Origin: Komagataeibacter xylinus
GTDB taxonomy: Bacteria > Pseudomonadota > Alphaproteobacteria > Acetobacterales > Acetobacteraceae
Assembly (NCBI RefSeq): GCF_031081985.1
Contig: NZ_JARWSK010000005.1
Location: 62,001-126,000 of the forward strand
Direction of reading: 5' to 3'
Length of the DNA: 64,000 bases
Shown here: positions 45,810-55,082 of the stretch, in pieces
How positions within the stretch are numbered: the first letter of the stretch is position 1
Layout of the letters: each line of letters opens with the position of its first letter
The notes under the pieces: model-generated
Told to the model about the DNA's origin: nothing
The model's input: the letters and a program-made list of their open reading frames with translations, nothing else
The model's database searches: none
Made by a program: the position numbers and the translations under genes

Positions 45810-46646
45810 TTACCCGGCGAGTTTCCGTGAGAGGGGGGAGGCTGCCCGCAGGCGGAGCCTGCGCTGCAGGTAGACGAGGACATAGAAGCCGAACACCGGC
45901 AGCCCCAGTACGTAGCGCCGCCACAGCCTGCGCGGCTCGCGCATCAGGCGCACCAGCCACTCCAGCCCCATATTGGCCACCCATCGCGGCGGCCTGCGCA
46001 CCCGGCCCGCCGCGTGGTCAACCAGCGCGCCCGCCGTGATGAACACGCCGGTGGGCAGGTGGTCGATATTGTCACGCAGCCAGATTTCCTGCCGGGGCAT
46101 GCCCATGGTCAGCAGGATGATGTCGGGCTTTGTCGCCAGCAGGCGCTCGAGCAGTTGCGTGGACTCACGCGAGCCGGGTGTCAGATCAAAAAAACCATGC
46201 TGCGTGCCTGCCGTGCGCACGCCATAGCGTGCCGAGAAGGCCTGCGCCGCCGCATCGACCACGCCCGGCTGCCCCCCGATCCAGAACACCGAAGCCTCGG
46301 GGCCAAGGCGCTCGAGCACCGGGCCGATCCATTCCGGCGGCGTGGTGCGGGGCAGCGAGCGACCAGTCAGCACGCGGGCGGCAAGCTGCACGCCCGCGCC
46401 ATCGCAGAACGCGATATCCGCCCGGCGGAACAGCCCGCGCAGCCACGGATGTTTTTGGGATTCGACCGCCATATGGGCATTGGCGTTGACGATGGCCATT
46501 TTCCGCCCGCCCTTTACGGCATCGATCACGCGCGTGACAATTTCACCGCGCGTGATGTCATGCAGGGGCAGGCCCATGACATCGACAATGGCATCATCCA
46601 GTTTTATTTCCGTATTTGCGTTCATTTTGAATACACCGTTCATCAT
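45810..46646 (-). CDS. aceB: AceB/GumM-like WecG-family glucosyltransferase
   Basis: GT26 (WecG/TagA/CpsF) transferase, 278 residues. Motifs are NANAHMAVESQKHPWLR, DIAFCDGAGVQLAAR, EWIGPVLERLG and ILLTMGMPRQEIWL, with basic amphipathic C-terminus for membrane contact. Following AceA by 17 bases, it probably adds the second glucose beta-1,4 to make cellobiosyl-diphosphate-lipid, as GumM does for xanthan. No strong ribosome binding site marks either possible ATG (46646 or 46625). Confidence 0.87.
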   Translation of the reverse strand: MMNGVFKMNANTEIKLDDAIVDVMGLPLHDITRGEIVTRVIDAVKGGRKMAIVNANAHMAVESQKHPWLRGLFRRADIAFCDGAGVQLAARVLTGRSLPRTTPPEWIGPVLERLGPEASVFWIGGQPGVVDAAAQAFSARYGVRTAGTQHGFFDLTPGSRESTQLLERLLATKPDIILLTMGMPRQEIWLRDNIDHLPTGVFITAGALVDHAAGRVRRPPRWVANMGLEWLVRLMREPRRLWRRYVLGLPVFGFYVLVYLQRRLRLRAASPLSRKLAG

Positions 46647-46663
46647 TATTGCAGTTCAGGAAT

Positions 46664-48164
46664 TCAGAACGCATTCCGTGAGAAAATCTCGCGCTTGATG
46701 GTCAGGAAGATGATTTTCATATCCAGCCAGATCGACCAGGCGCGTATGTATTCCAGGTCCAGCACCACGCGGCGGCGCAGGTCCTCGCGCGTGACGAGTT
46801 CGCCGCGCGAGCCGTTGATCTGCGCCCAGCCGGTAATGCCGGGCTGCACGCGGTGGCGGGCCACGTATTCTTCCATCGCCTCATGCAAGAGCTGCCCGCC
46901 CGCGCGGGTCTGGGGCGCATGCGGGCGGGGGCCGACGAGCGACATCTCGCCACGCAGCACGTTAAAAAGCTGGGGCAGTTCATCAATGCTCAGCCGCCGG
47001 ATCACACGCCCCACGCGCGTCACACGCGGGTCGGTGCGCGAGGTCTGGCGGGCAGCGCCACTATCGGCCATGTCGGTATACATGGAGCGGAACTTGAACA
47101 CGTTGAAATAACGGTTATTGAAGCCCTGGCGCGGCTGGCAGAACAGCACCGGCCCGCGGGAGTCCAGCTTGATGGCCAGCGCCACGAGCGCAAGGACGGG
47201 GGCGATCGCAATCAGGATCAGCACGCTGGCGCTCAGGTCAAACGCACGCTTTTCCAGCATGTCCCATTCGCTCAGGGGGCGCCGCTGCAGGACCGTGAGC
47301 GAAAATGGCCCGAAGCGCTCGACGGGCCAGAAGTGACAGTCCTCCGTCATGAGCGTGGGCACGACATACACATCGGCCAGCACGCCGCGCAGCCGCCACA
47401 GCACGTCCATCACATGCTGCTGCCCTCCCTCGGCGGGGGGGGAAGCTCATGATGACGGCATCAATGCCATCCTCGCGCCCGCGCTGCACGAGTTCATCAA
47501 TCGTGCCGTCAACATTGGCTCCCTGATCATCAAATATGCCAACGAGGCGGAACATGCGCTGCATGCGGGTATTGATGCGCGCGGCCATCTGGGTCGCTTC
47601 CGCGCCTGAACCGATAATCGCCACCTTGCGCGTCAGGCGATGGGCCATCGCCTCCGTGTGCAGCACATAAGTACCGATGATCCGTTCAGCCGCCAGCGCC
47701 ACCGCAACAAAGGCCAGCCATTCAGCCCCCATCCGCACCGCAACGCCCACCGGCCACGACAGCATGACCAGAATGGCGCAGAACACGATCAGACCGAACA
47801 CAACGGGGGGTGCGAGATAGCGGAGCTGGAAAGAAAGCCTGGTGATGTCGGGAATATCGAGCAATGGCACATTCTTGGGGAACAGAAAGAACGCACCGCC
47901 CGCCATGACATTGGCCAGCAGAAGCGCTCCAGACAGTTCGGGCGTATCAAAAATGCGCTGCCAGGCGATGCAGGCCACGACGGCAAGGAACACGCACATC
48001 GCATCTGACAGCACGACCACCTGCGACACGACAGGGTGGCGATAGGAAAAGCTGCTTTCACCTGCCCGGTGCATCAGGCGCCACCGCGAAGAGATGTCAT
48101 CGACCCCCGTTGATAGCGACAGGTCGGATTCACCATTTTCCAAACGCCTGAGTGCCTCGCTCAT
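46664..48164 (-). pseudogene. aceA: AceA-like undecaprenyl-P glucose-1-P transferase, frameshifted
   Basis: Polyisoprenyl-phosphate hexose-1-phosphate transferase, the first step of acetan assembly, broken by a frameshift. The N-terminal frame begins at ATG 48164 (after AGGAGA), carries four membrane segments and a CoA-binding-like domain, and loses frame after DAVIMSFPP. The rest, starting AEGGQQHVMDVLWRL, is in the next frame and holds the transferase domain: RAFDLSASVLILIAIAPVLA, FKFRSMYTDM, SIDELPQLFNVLRGEMSLVG. The shift lies in a run of eight C (plus-strand G at 47435-47442); seven would restore a 499-residue protein. It could be strain decay, phase variation or a sequencing error. Confidence 0.85.
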
Positions 48165-48513
48165 TTTGAAACATCTCCTGTCAACGCGGGCCGCAGCCTG
48201 CCACCGGATACAGCTTCCCTTGCCATTCCCCGCATTACGCAACACGGGCACCAAACACTCTTCTGCCTTTTATTGTTTTTATGACTTTCGGGACTCCAGT
48301 TCCCGTAGCGGCATTATTCTGGGTATTTTAGGGCCAAAATATGTCATTGCCACAGTATGGAATCATGATTTAACCGTCACATCTAATTTATTAAAAATTT
48401 AACGATTTGATGGAACCGTTCTTGTAGCGAAACGAATACTCCCCATCCCGACCCTGAGCTTCACGCACGGGGCATTCAGGGGCATCCGCCCATAAATGCC
48501 CCGTGGCTGCATG
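48165..48513. other. aceA upstream region
   Basis: A gap of 349 bases between aceA and manC, both on the minus strand. It contains a strong hairpin at 48466-48505 near manC and an A+T-rich section (about 48330-48430) likely to hold the aceA promoter. I see no gene. Confidence 0.45.
48466..48505 (-). terminator. Strong hairpin downstream of manC
   Basis: CACGGGGCATT (48466-48476) pairs perfectly with AATGCCCCGTG (48495-48505) around an 18-base loop that repeats GGGGCAT. No T-run follows on the minus strand, so it may stabilise the manC 3' end instead of terminating alone. Confidence 0.5.
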
Positions 48514-49992
48514 TTACTGCCGCCCGTATGTATCCTCGAAGCGGACGATATCGTCTTCCCCGAGATATGGCCCGGACTGCACCTCGATGAGCGTCAGGGG
48601 AATGCGGCCAGGATTTTCCAGGCGATGCATACAGCCTAACGGCAGATAGACACTTTCGTTTTCCTGTATCAGCAGATTTTCCGCATCACGCGTGACCAGG
48701 GCCGTGCCGCTGACCACGACCCAGTGCTCGGCACGGTGGAAATGCTTCTGCAGCGAAAGTTTCTGCCCCGGATAGACCACGATGCGCTTGACCTGAAACC
48801 GCTCGCCCTGAATCAGCCCTTCGTAAAAACCCCAGGGCCGGTAACAGCGATTGTGAATTTCGGCTTCCGTCCGGCTGGCCTTTTTCAACTGGGCCACAAG
48901 GGCCGAGACATCCTGCGCGTAATCACGATGGATGGCGAGCACGGCATCGGTCGTGACAACCAGCACGATATCGGTCAGCCCTGCCACCGCCGTCAGCATG
49001 CCCTCGCTGCGCACGTAGCAGTTATGGGACTGCTCAAGCACCACGTCGCCCACGACCACGTTGCCGCCTGCATCCTTGTCGCCCAGTTCCCACAGCGCAT
49101 TCCAGTTCCCTACATCCGACCAGCCAAGATCGGCGGGAATGACCAGTGCACGGTCGGTGCGTTCCATCACGGCATAATCAATGCTGACACTGGGGCAGCG
49201 CAGGAAGGAATCCGCATCAAGCCTGCAGAAGGTCAGGTCATGCTGGCTGCGCTCCAGGGCGGTGCGCACGTTTTCAAGCACATCGGGTTCATGCCGGGCC
49301 AGTTCGGCCAGCATGACCGAGGCAGGTGCGACAAACATGCCCGAGTTCCACAGATACCCGCCTTCACGCAGCATTTCGGTCGCGCGCAGATGGTCCGGTT
49401 TTTCAATAAACTTGGTGACATGGTACACCCCCTCATCAGGCTGGCCAGGGTGCAGCGGCGCGCCGGTGCGGATGTAGCCATAGCCCGTCTCGGCCGCGTC
49501 GGGCTTCATGCCGAAGGTGACGATATAGCCTTCCCGCGCCACTTTCGTCGCTTTTTCCAGCACGGCGGGCAGGCGCTCGGGGTGGCGGAAGGCGGCATCG
49601 GCGGCCATGATCCACAGCAGGGCGTCGGGGTTGTCCCGTGCGGCCACGAGGGCGGCGGCGGCAATGGCGGCAGCGGTGTTGCGCACGGCGGGCTCAAGGA
49701 TGATGCGGCCATTTTCGCAGCCATTCTCGCACAGTTGTTCAGCTACGAGAAAGCGATGCGCCTGGTTGCATACAACGACGGGCGGGGCAAAGGCCTCGCC
49801 CGTGGCGCGCTGCAGGGTCTCACCGATCATGGTCTGGCTCGAGGCCAGCGCCCAGAACTGCTTGGGATGGCTGGCGCGCGAAACGGGCCACAGCCGCGTG
49901 CCCGTCCCCCCCGAGAGCACGATGGGCGTAATGGAGGGCAAGGCGGTTTCGGGCCTGGGCACGGTTACATCCGTCGCTGTCATAAACGTCAT
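48514..49992 (-). CDS. manC: Mannose-1-P guanylyltransferase/mannose-6-P isomerase
   Basis: Bifunctional enzyme that makes GDP-mannose, the donor for the mannose residue. The 492-residue protein has the pyrophosphorylase signature VLSGGTGTRLWPVSRASHPKQFW and the C-terminal type II phosphomannose isomerase barrel with RPWGFYEGL, QKHFHRAEHWVVVSGTA and EVQSGPYLGEDDIVRFED. GGAG lies nine bases before the ATG at 49992. It is divergent from ugd. Confidence 0.95.
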   Translation of the reverse strand: MTFMTATDVTVPRPETALPSITPIVLSGGTGTRLWPVSRASHPKQFWALASSQTMIGETLQRATGEAFAPPVVVCNQAHRFLVAEQLCENGCENGRIILEPAVRNTAAAIAAAALVAARDNPDALLWIMAADAAFRHPERLPAVLEKATKVAREGYIVTFGMKPDAAETGYGYIRTGAPLHPGQPDEGVYHVTKFIEKPDHLRATEMLREGGYLWNSGMFVAPASVMLAELARHEPDVLENVRTALERSQHDLTFCRLDADSFLRCPSVSIDYAVMERTDRALVIPADLGWSDVGNWNALWELGDKDAGGNVVVGDVVLEQSHNCYVRSEGMLTAVAGLTDIVLVVTTDAVLAIHRDYAQDVSALVAQLKKASRTEAEIHNRCYRPWGFYEGLIQGERFQVKRIVVYPGQKLSLQKHFHRAEHWVVVSGTALVTRDAENLLIQENESVYLPLGCMHRLENPGRIPLTLIEVQSGPYLGEDDIVRFEDTYGRQ

Positions 49993-50302
49993 GGATCGTG
50001 TCTCCGTCGTGCGGGTTTCATGTCACGCCAGCCCGCGGCCCCCGGTTGCGGGTGGCCCCGGCGATGCACAAAGGCGGACATTCATGTGACGAACGCACTA
50101 AGCCAGAATTTTTTTGTCAAGAATGTGGTGCGCAAACATATTTTTGTCGTGTTCATGCCTTTGTGTGTCACTGGCATGAAATATTCGGTACGACGGAACC
50201 GACATGCCTTATTACTTTTTCATTGTTTCAAGCTGATTTGAAAAACGCTACACGCGGACCTGTGCATGAAGGCAGGTTCACAGACAGACCAGGGAGGTCC
50301 AG
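49993..50302. other. manC-ugd divergent promoter region
   Basis: 310 bases, A+T-rich toward ugd. It holds TTCATGCC (50152-50159) and its inverted copy GGCATGAA (50173-50180), plus two copies of ATTTTTGTC-like sequence about 30 bases apart. These are candidate regulator sites; no coding sequence is apparent. Confidence 0.45.
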
Positions 50303-51646
50303 GTGCGAATTGCTATGATCGGTGGAGGCTACGTGGGGTTGGTCTCCGGTACATGTTTTGCGGAGTTCGGCACGGATGTTGCCATTGTTGAAACCAACCC
50401 CGACCGTCTGGCCGCCTTGCGTGAAGGGCGGATCCCGATTTACGAACCCGGCCTTGACCGCCTGGTGGCGGAAAACGTGGAGGCGGGGCGCCTGACATTT
50501 GGCGATGACATCGCCGCTGCCGTAAAGGGTGCTGATGCCGTATTCGTGGCCGTGGGCACGCCCTCGCGCCGCGGCGACGGGCAGGCCGATACGAGTTACG
50601 TCTATGCCGCGGTCGAGCAGGTCGCGCGCGTGGCCGAAGGGTATACGCTGATCGTGACCAAATCGACCGTACCGGTAGGTACCGGGCGCGAGATTGCCAG
50701 GATCGTGCACGCGACGCGGCCGGACCTCGATTTCGATGTGGCATCGAACCCCGAGTTCCTGCGCGAGGGCAACGCCATTGTCGATTTCATGAAGCCTGAC
50801 CGCGTCATCATCGGCACCGACCAGTCAAAGCCGGGCGGCACGGAGCGCGCGCAGAACATCCTGCGCAAGCTCTACCGACCGCTCTACCTGCTTGAGCGCC
50901 CCATTGTCTTTACCGGCCTGGAAACGGCGGAACTGATCAAATACGCCGCCAATTCCTTCCTGGCCATGAAGATCACCTTCATCAACGAGATCTCCGACCT
51001 GTGCGAGAAGGTGGGCGCTGACGTGAATGATGTCGCCCGCTCCATCGGGCTTGACGGGCGCATTGGCAAGAAATTCCTCCACCCCAGCCCCGGCTTTGGT
51101 GGCTCGTGCTTCCCCAAGGATACGCGCGCGCTGACCGCCATCGGGCGCAATGCGGGCTCGCCCGTGCGGCTGATCGAGACGACGGTTGCCGTGAACGAAC
51201 TGCGCATGAAGGCCATGGGCGAGCGCGTGATTGCGCTGGCGGGTGGCGATGTGAAGGGCCTGACGATTGGCGTGCTTGGCCTGACCTTCAAGCCAGAGAC
51301 CGATGACATGCGCGAGGCCGCCTCGATTGTCGTGCTGGACCAGCTCGACAAGGCAGGAGCGCAGATCCGCGCCTTCGACCCTGCAGGCATGGAAACCGCG
51401 CGCCCCGTGCTGCCCAAGGCCGTGACCTACTGCAAGGACGCGCTCGATGCCGCCACGGGGGCGGATATCCTTGTGGTGCTGACCGAGTGGAATGAATTCC
51501 GCTCCCTCTCCCCCGAGAAACTCAAGGCCCGCATGACAGGCCGCAAGGTTGCCGACCTGCGCAACATCTGGGACCCCGAGAGCCTGAAGGAAGCGGGTTT
51601 CGATTACATCTCGCTCGGCCGGCCGGACATGGTGCACACTGCCTGA
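50303..51646 (+). CDS. ugd: UDP-glucose 6-dehydrogenase
   Basis: Oxidises UDP-glucose to UDP-glucuronate with two NAD+. The GTG start at 50303 follows GGGAGGT. The 447-residue protein has the NAD loop IGGGYVGLVSG, TKSTVPVGTG, the helix with ELIKYAANSFLAMKITFINE, and catalytic Cys269 in GFGGSCFPKDT. It provides the glucuronate donor for the GumK-like transferase. Confidence 0.96.
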   Translation: MRIAMIGGGYVGLVSGTCFAEFGTDVAIVETNPDRLAALREGRIPIYEPGLDRLVAENVEAGRLTFGDDIAAAVKGADAVFVAVGTPSRRGDGQADTSYVYAAVEQVARVAEGYTLIVTKSTVPVGTGREIARIVHATRPDLDFDVASNPEFLREGNAIVDFMKPDRVIIGTDQSKPGGTERAQNILRKLYRPLYLLERPIVFTGLETAELIKYAANSFLAMKITFINEISDLCEKVGADVNDVARSIGLDGRIGKKFLHPSPGFGGSCFPKDTRALTAIGRNAGSPVRLIETTVAVNELRMKAMGERVIALAGGDVKGLTIGVLGLTFKPETDDMREAASIVVLDQLDKAGAQIRAFDPAGMETARPVLPKAVTYCKDALDAATGADILVVLTEWNEFRSLSPEKLKARMTGRKVADLRNIWDPESLKEAGFDYISLGRPDMVHTA

Positions 51647-51705
51647 AACACGATCCGGGCCATGCAGGCATCTGCATGGCCCGGAACACATCCAGCAATC
51701 ATAAG

Positions 51706-51730
51706 AAAGTTTTTGGTAACGCTTTTTATT
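51706..51730. repeat. Intergenic hairpin repeat, copy 11 (fragment)
   Basis: AAGTTTTTGGTAACGCTTTTTA: outer arm and part of the A+T hairpin only, between convergent ugd and the GT2 gene. Confidence 0.55.
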
Positions 51731-51733
51731 ATT

Positions 51734-52699
51734 TCACGAATGGCAGAGGCGACGCCGCAGGGCCGCGCCAACCTGGCGCATCATGGCAGGCAGGAAGGCC
51801 GGGCGGTCCATGGCGCGCCGCATGATCGCCCCCACGGCGCCCGCGCGCAGGGCGACCGATACAAAGTGGGAATCATCAAGCCGCTGCAATCCCTCCGCGC
51901 GCTGGCGCAGCAGATCGACAAGCACGGGGTCATTGCTGATGCGCGGGTCACGCGCCAGCGCCAGCGCCATGTCGCGCATGTCACGGTAGGCAATGACGGT
52001 GCGTGACATGCCGGAGGCCCGGCCACTCACGCTGCCCTGGCGCTGGGTGTAAAGGTAGGTGGGCTGGTCGATCAGGCACAGCCGCCCGCCAGCCAGCAGG
52101 AACGAGACCACCAGCAGGAAGTCCTCCCCATGCCGCACCAGCGGATCGTATTGCAGGGCATGGGCAGCAAGGAACGCACGCCGGAACATCGGCTTGAGCA
52201 GGCCCCAGTCAAAACCGGTGCCGCCTGCACGGTTATGATACACGTAATCACGCAGGCTTATGGTCTGGAGCGGCACCTGCCCTGCCCCCATCGCGCGGCC
52301 TGTCACCTGGCCCGCCATGGCATCATAATAGCCCAGATCATCGGCCACGGCATCGCAGTCATCCTGCGCTGCGCGCGCCATGAGCACTTCCAGCCGGTTG
52401 GGCGCAAAGGCGTCATCGCCATCCAGAAAGGCGACCCAGTCCCCCCTTGCCACCGCCAGGCCGGTATTGCGCGCAACCGATGGACCGCCATTGGCAGGGG
52501 TGGAGACGACCCGAATGATGTCATGCGCGCGCGCCACCCGGCGCAGCAGGTCGGCCGTGCTGTCGGTGGAGCAGTCATCCACCACCACGATTTCAAGCGG
52601 CTTGCGCGTCTGCTCAAGCGCCGAATTGACGGCCCGCATGATGAAATCCTGCGCGTTATACGCCGTGATGACCAGGGTGACGGACATGGGAGCGGTCAT
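51734..52699 (-). CDS. Glycosyltransferase family 2
   Basis: GT-A fold transferase, 321 residues. VTLVITAYNAQDFIMRAVNS and VVVDDCSTDST give the nucleotide-binding segment, VAFLDGDDAFAPNRLEV the DxD metal site. The C-terminus ends in a basic helix. The start overlaps the upstream GT4 stop (ATGA). It probably adds one of the distal side-chain sugars (glucose or rhamnose) of the acetan-like unit; the specific bond cannot be assigned. Confidence 0.87.
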   Translation of the reverse strand: MTAPMSVTLVITAYNAQDFIMRAVNSALEQTRKPLEIVVVDDCSTDSTADLLRRVARAHDIIRVVSTPANGGPSVARNTGLAVARGDWVAFLDGDDAFAPNRLEVLMARAAQDDCDAVADDLGYYDAMAGQVTGRAMGAGQVPLQTISLRDYVYHNRAGGTGFDWGLLKPMFRRAFLAAHALQYDPLVRHGEDFLLVVSFLLAGGRLCLIDQPTYLYTQRQGSVSGRASGMSRTVIAYRDMRDMALALARDPRISNDPVLVDLLRQRAEGLQRLDDSHFVSVALRAGAVGAIMRRAMDRPAFLPAMMRQVGAALRRRLCHS

Positions 52700-53901
52700 G
52701 ATGTGCGTCCTGTCATGCTATCGTAAATCTTCTCGAGCATGCCTGCCCAGTAGGACAGGTCATGGTGCTTCGCCACGAAAACGGGGCCTGCCTCCGACAT
52801 GCGCGTGGCCAGCGCGTCATCACGCAGCAGCCGGATCAGGTAGGCGCTCAGTGCCGCCACGTCGCCCTCGGCAAAGGCGAAGCCGGTCCTGCCATGCTCG
52901 ATGCCCTCGGTGGCGCCACCACGCGCGGATGTGACCACCGGCACGCCACAGGCCTGGGCCTCGAGCAGGACAAGGCCCATGCCCTCGGCATCGCCATTGG
53001 CCGCCGTGACGCTGGGCAGGCAGAACACCCGCGCCTGCGCCAGAAGCGGCTGCATCTGTGCAGCGGAATAACGGCCATTGAACGTAATGCCCCCGATATC
53101 GGCGGCAAGGCCCGCCAGCATGTCGCGCTCCGGCCCGTCGCCTGCAATGAGCAGACGGGCATCGGGCACCTGCGCGCGCACGCTGCGAAAGGCCTCGATC
53201 AGGTAGCGGCAGCCTTTTTTCTCGACCAGCCGGCCCGCGAACAGGATGACCGGCGCGCGCTCGGCCATGGGCGGCCCGCCGGGGTGAAAGCGGGTCAGGT
53301 CGATGCCGATGGGGCAGACATGAATGCGCTGTTCAGGCAGGCCCGCGCGGATCGCTGCCTCGCGGATGCTATGCGACACCGCAACGTAATTGACCTGCGC
53401 AATGCCAGCCAGGTGTCTGAGCCTGCGCGGGTAGGCCCGCCAGCGCTGGCCACCGCCCCCGCGCGCGAACCACTCCATGCGGGTGGTAATGTCCGATCCA
53501 TGCAGGGTAACCAGCAACGGCACGCCCAGCGCATGCGCAAGGGGCCATGCCTCCACGCCGTCAAAGCCGAAATGGGCATGCACCAGCCGGGGCGCGAAGC
53601 CACGGGCAAGGTTCAGCATGCCCGGCACAGGGCGCTCGAGCATGCGGGCGGCCATGCCGGTCAGGCGCTGCACGAATGTGGGCGGCCCGTCATGCAGCGC
53701 GCGCACGTCCATGCCATCAAGCGGCAACTGGCCTATCGTGCGCTCGCCCAGCAGCACGGGCCGCCAGCGCCGCAGGCCACGCGCCTGGTCGCGCACGAAT
53801 GTCTCGGACAGGGGCAGGATCTGGGTGCGGTAGATGGCAACCGTAGGCGCGGTTGCATCCGCCATGACCGACCCCGCACCTGTTCCGGCCATGCCGTTCA
53901 T
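52696..53901 (-). CDS. Glycosyltransferase family 4
   Basis: GT-B transferase, 401 residues from the ATG at 53901, which overlaps the preceding stop by ATGA; a second ATG at 53865 is possible. Motifs include LVTLHGSDITTRMEW, ILFAGRLVEKKGCRYLIEAF and the EGMGLVLLEAQACG retaining-GT4 motif. The overall organisation resembles colanic-acid-type side-chain transferases. It probably forms one of the side-chain linkages downstream of glucuronate. Confidence 0.87.
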   Translation of the reverse strand: MNGMAGTGAGSVMADATAPTVAIYRTQILPLSETFVRDQARGLRRWRPVLLGERTIGQLPLDGMDVRALHDGPPTFVQRLTGMAARMLERPVPGMLNLARGFAPRLVHAHFGFDGVEAWPLAHALGVPLLVTLHGSDITTRMEWFARGGGGQRWRAYPRRLRHLAGIAQVNYVAVSHSIREAAIRAGLPEQRIHVCPIGIDLTRFHPGGPPMAERAPVILFAGRLVEKKGCRYLIEAFRSVRAQVPDARLLIAGDGPERDMLAGLAADIGGITFNGRYSAAQMQPLLAQARVFCLPSVTAANGDAEGMGLVLLEAQACGVPVVTSARGGATEGIEHGRTGFAFAEGDVAALSAYLIRLLRDDALATRMSEAGPVFVAKHHDLSYWAGMLEKIYDSMTGRTS

Positions 53902-55040
53902 GCCGCCACGGCCTCGCCGGGGGCAGGACAGGCCTGGCCGCGATGACACGCGCGGTCCGTGCGGGAAGATTCATGGCCAAAACGGCGCACCAGCGGGGCA
54001 AGCAGCACGCCAAGCACCGCATCCTTCTGCATGGCGCGTGGGCCGAAGGTCCAGAATGAACGCTCGCTATAGCCCCCCGCGCGCACCAGCCGCACGAAGG
54101 CGGCAATACGGCGCGGCAGGCTGGCGGAACACACCTCGGCGCGCGCGGCGTAAAGTGGCTCAAGCGCCCCCCACGCCCTGGCCGCGGTGCGGGCGCGCAT
54201 GCGCAGGGTTTCAGGCCATGCGGGGGTCAGGGCCAGATCGGCAAACAGGTTGCTGTCCTGCACCGTCATACGGGCAAGGTAGCGGTAGGTATCGGCCCGG
54301 TCTTCCAGACGGTAGCGCCAGCGGTCAAGAAAAGTGGGCTGCGTGCGCTTGCCCGAGCCGACCGTATTGCCGCCGTGCAGGCGGTATTCGGTCAGTTCTT
54401 CATCAATATAGGCAATCGAGCCCACGCCTGAGGCTACAAGGAAGTAGAACAGGTCATGCCCCATTTCCTTGCCGGGATTGTAATGGTCGCGCATGCGCGG
54501 CCACAGCGCGCCCGCGGGCTTGAGCACGGCGCGGAAGGTCTGCATGTACCCGTAGGAGAAGCTCCACGGCTGCAGGGTCAGTGGCCGGGCCACGGGCGGC
54601 ATGGGCGGTGTGGCATAGAAGGTGGAGATGGACTTGCGGTTTTCATCAACGAGGCGCGCGTTGTGATAGACCATCATCACATCGGGGTCTTTGAGAAAGA
54701 CATCGCGAACGCGGGCGAGATTGTCGGGCTTCCAGTAATCATCCTGATCGCAGAACGAGATCAGGTCGCCCGTGCTCAGGGTAACCGCATGCATGAAGTT
54801 GCCCTTGTAGCCCAGCCGCGTGGCATTGCGGTGCACCTGCACGGAAAAAGGCGCATTGCGGGCAAAATCGGCAACGATGTCGAGCGTTGCATCGGTTGAG
54901 CCATCATCGGTCACGATCAGTTCGGCAGGCAGGCAGGTCTGCGCTGCCAGGCTGTCGAGCTGTTCGCGAATATGGGCTGCGCCATTATAGGTCGCCATGA
55001 CAACGGAAATACGGGGACCGGGGTCACCTGCCTCACTCAT
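53898..55040 (-). CDS. Glycosyltransferase family 2 (rhamnosyltransferase-like)
   Basis: GT-A transferase, 380 residues. ISVVMATYNGAAHIREQLDS, VTDDGSTDAT and ISFCDQDDYWKPDNL are typical of rhamnosyl/galactosyl GT2 enzymes; the QDD form is common in rhamnosyltransferases. It follows the GumK-like gene by 42 bases. With dTDP-rhamnose genes in the same locus it is a candidate for the terminal rhamnose, but glucose is also possible. Confidence 0.87.
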   Translation of the reverse strand: MSEAGDPGPRISVVMATYNGAAHIREQLDSLAAQTCLPAELIVTDDGSTDATLDIVADFARNAPFSVQVHRNATRLGYKGNFMHAVTLSTGDLISFCDQDDYWKPDNLARVRDVFLKDPDVMMVYHNARLVDENRKSISTFYATPPMPPVARPLTLQPWSFSYGYMQTFRAVLKPAGALWPRMRDHYNPGKEMGHDLFYFLVASGVGSIAYIDEELTEYRLHGGNTVGSGKRTQPTFLDRWRYRLEDRADTYRYLARMTVQDSNLFADLALTPAWPETLRMRARTAARAWGALEPLYAARAEVCSASLPRRIAAFVRLVRAGGYSERSFWTFGPRAMQKDAVLGVLLAPLVRRFGHESSRTDRACHRGQACPAPGEAVAA

Positions 55041-55082
55041 GTTCTCGCTCTTTCCTGTGCTTGTGCAGGGATCAGCCTGCGC

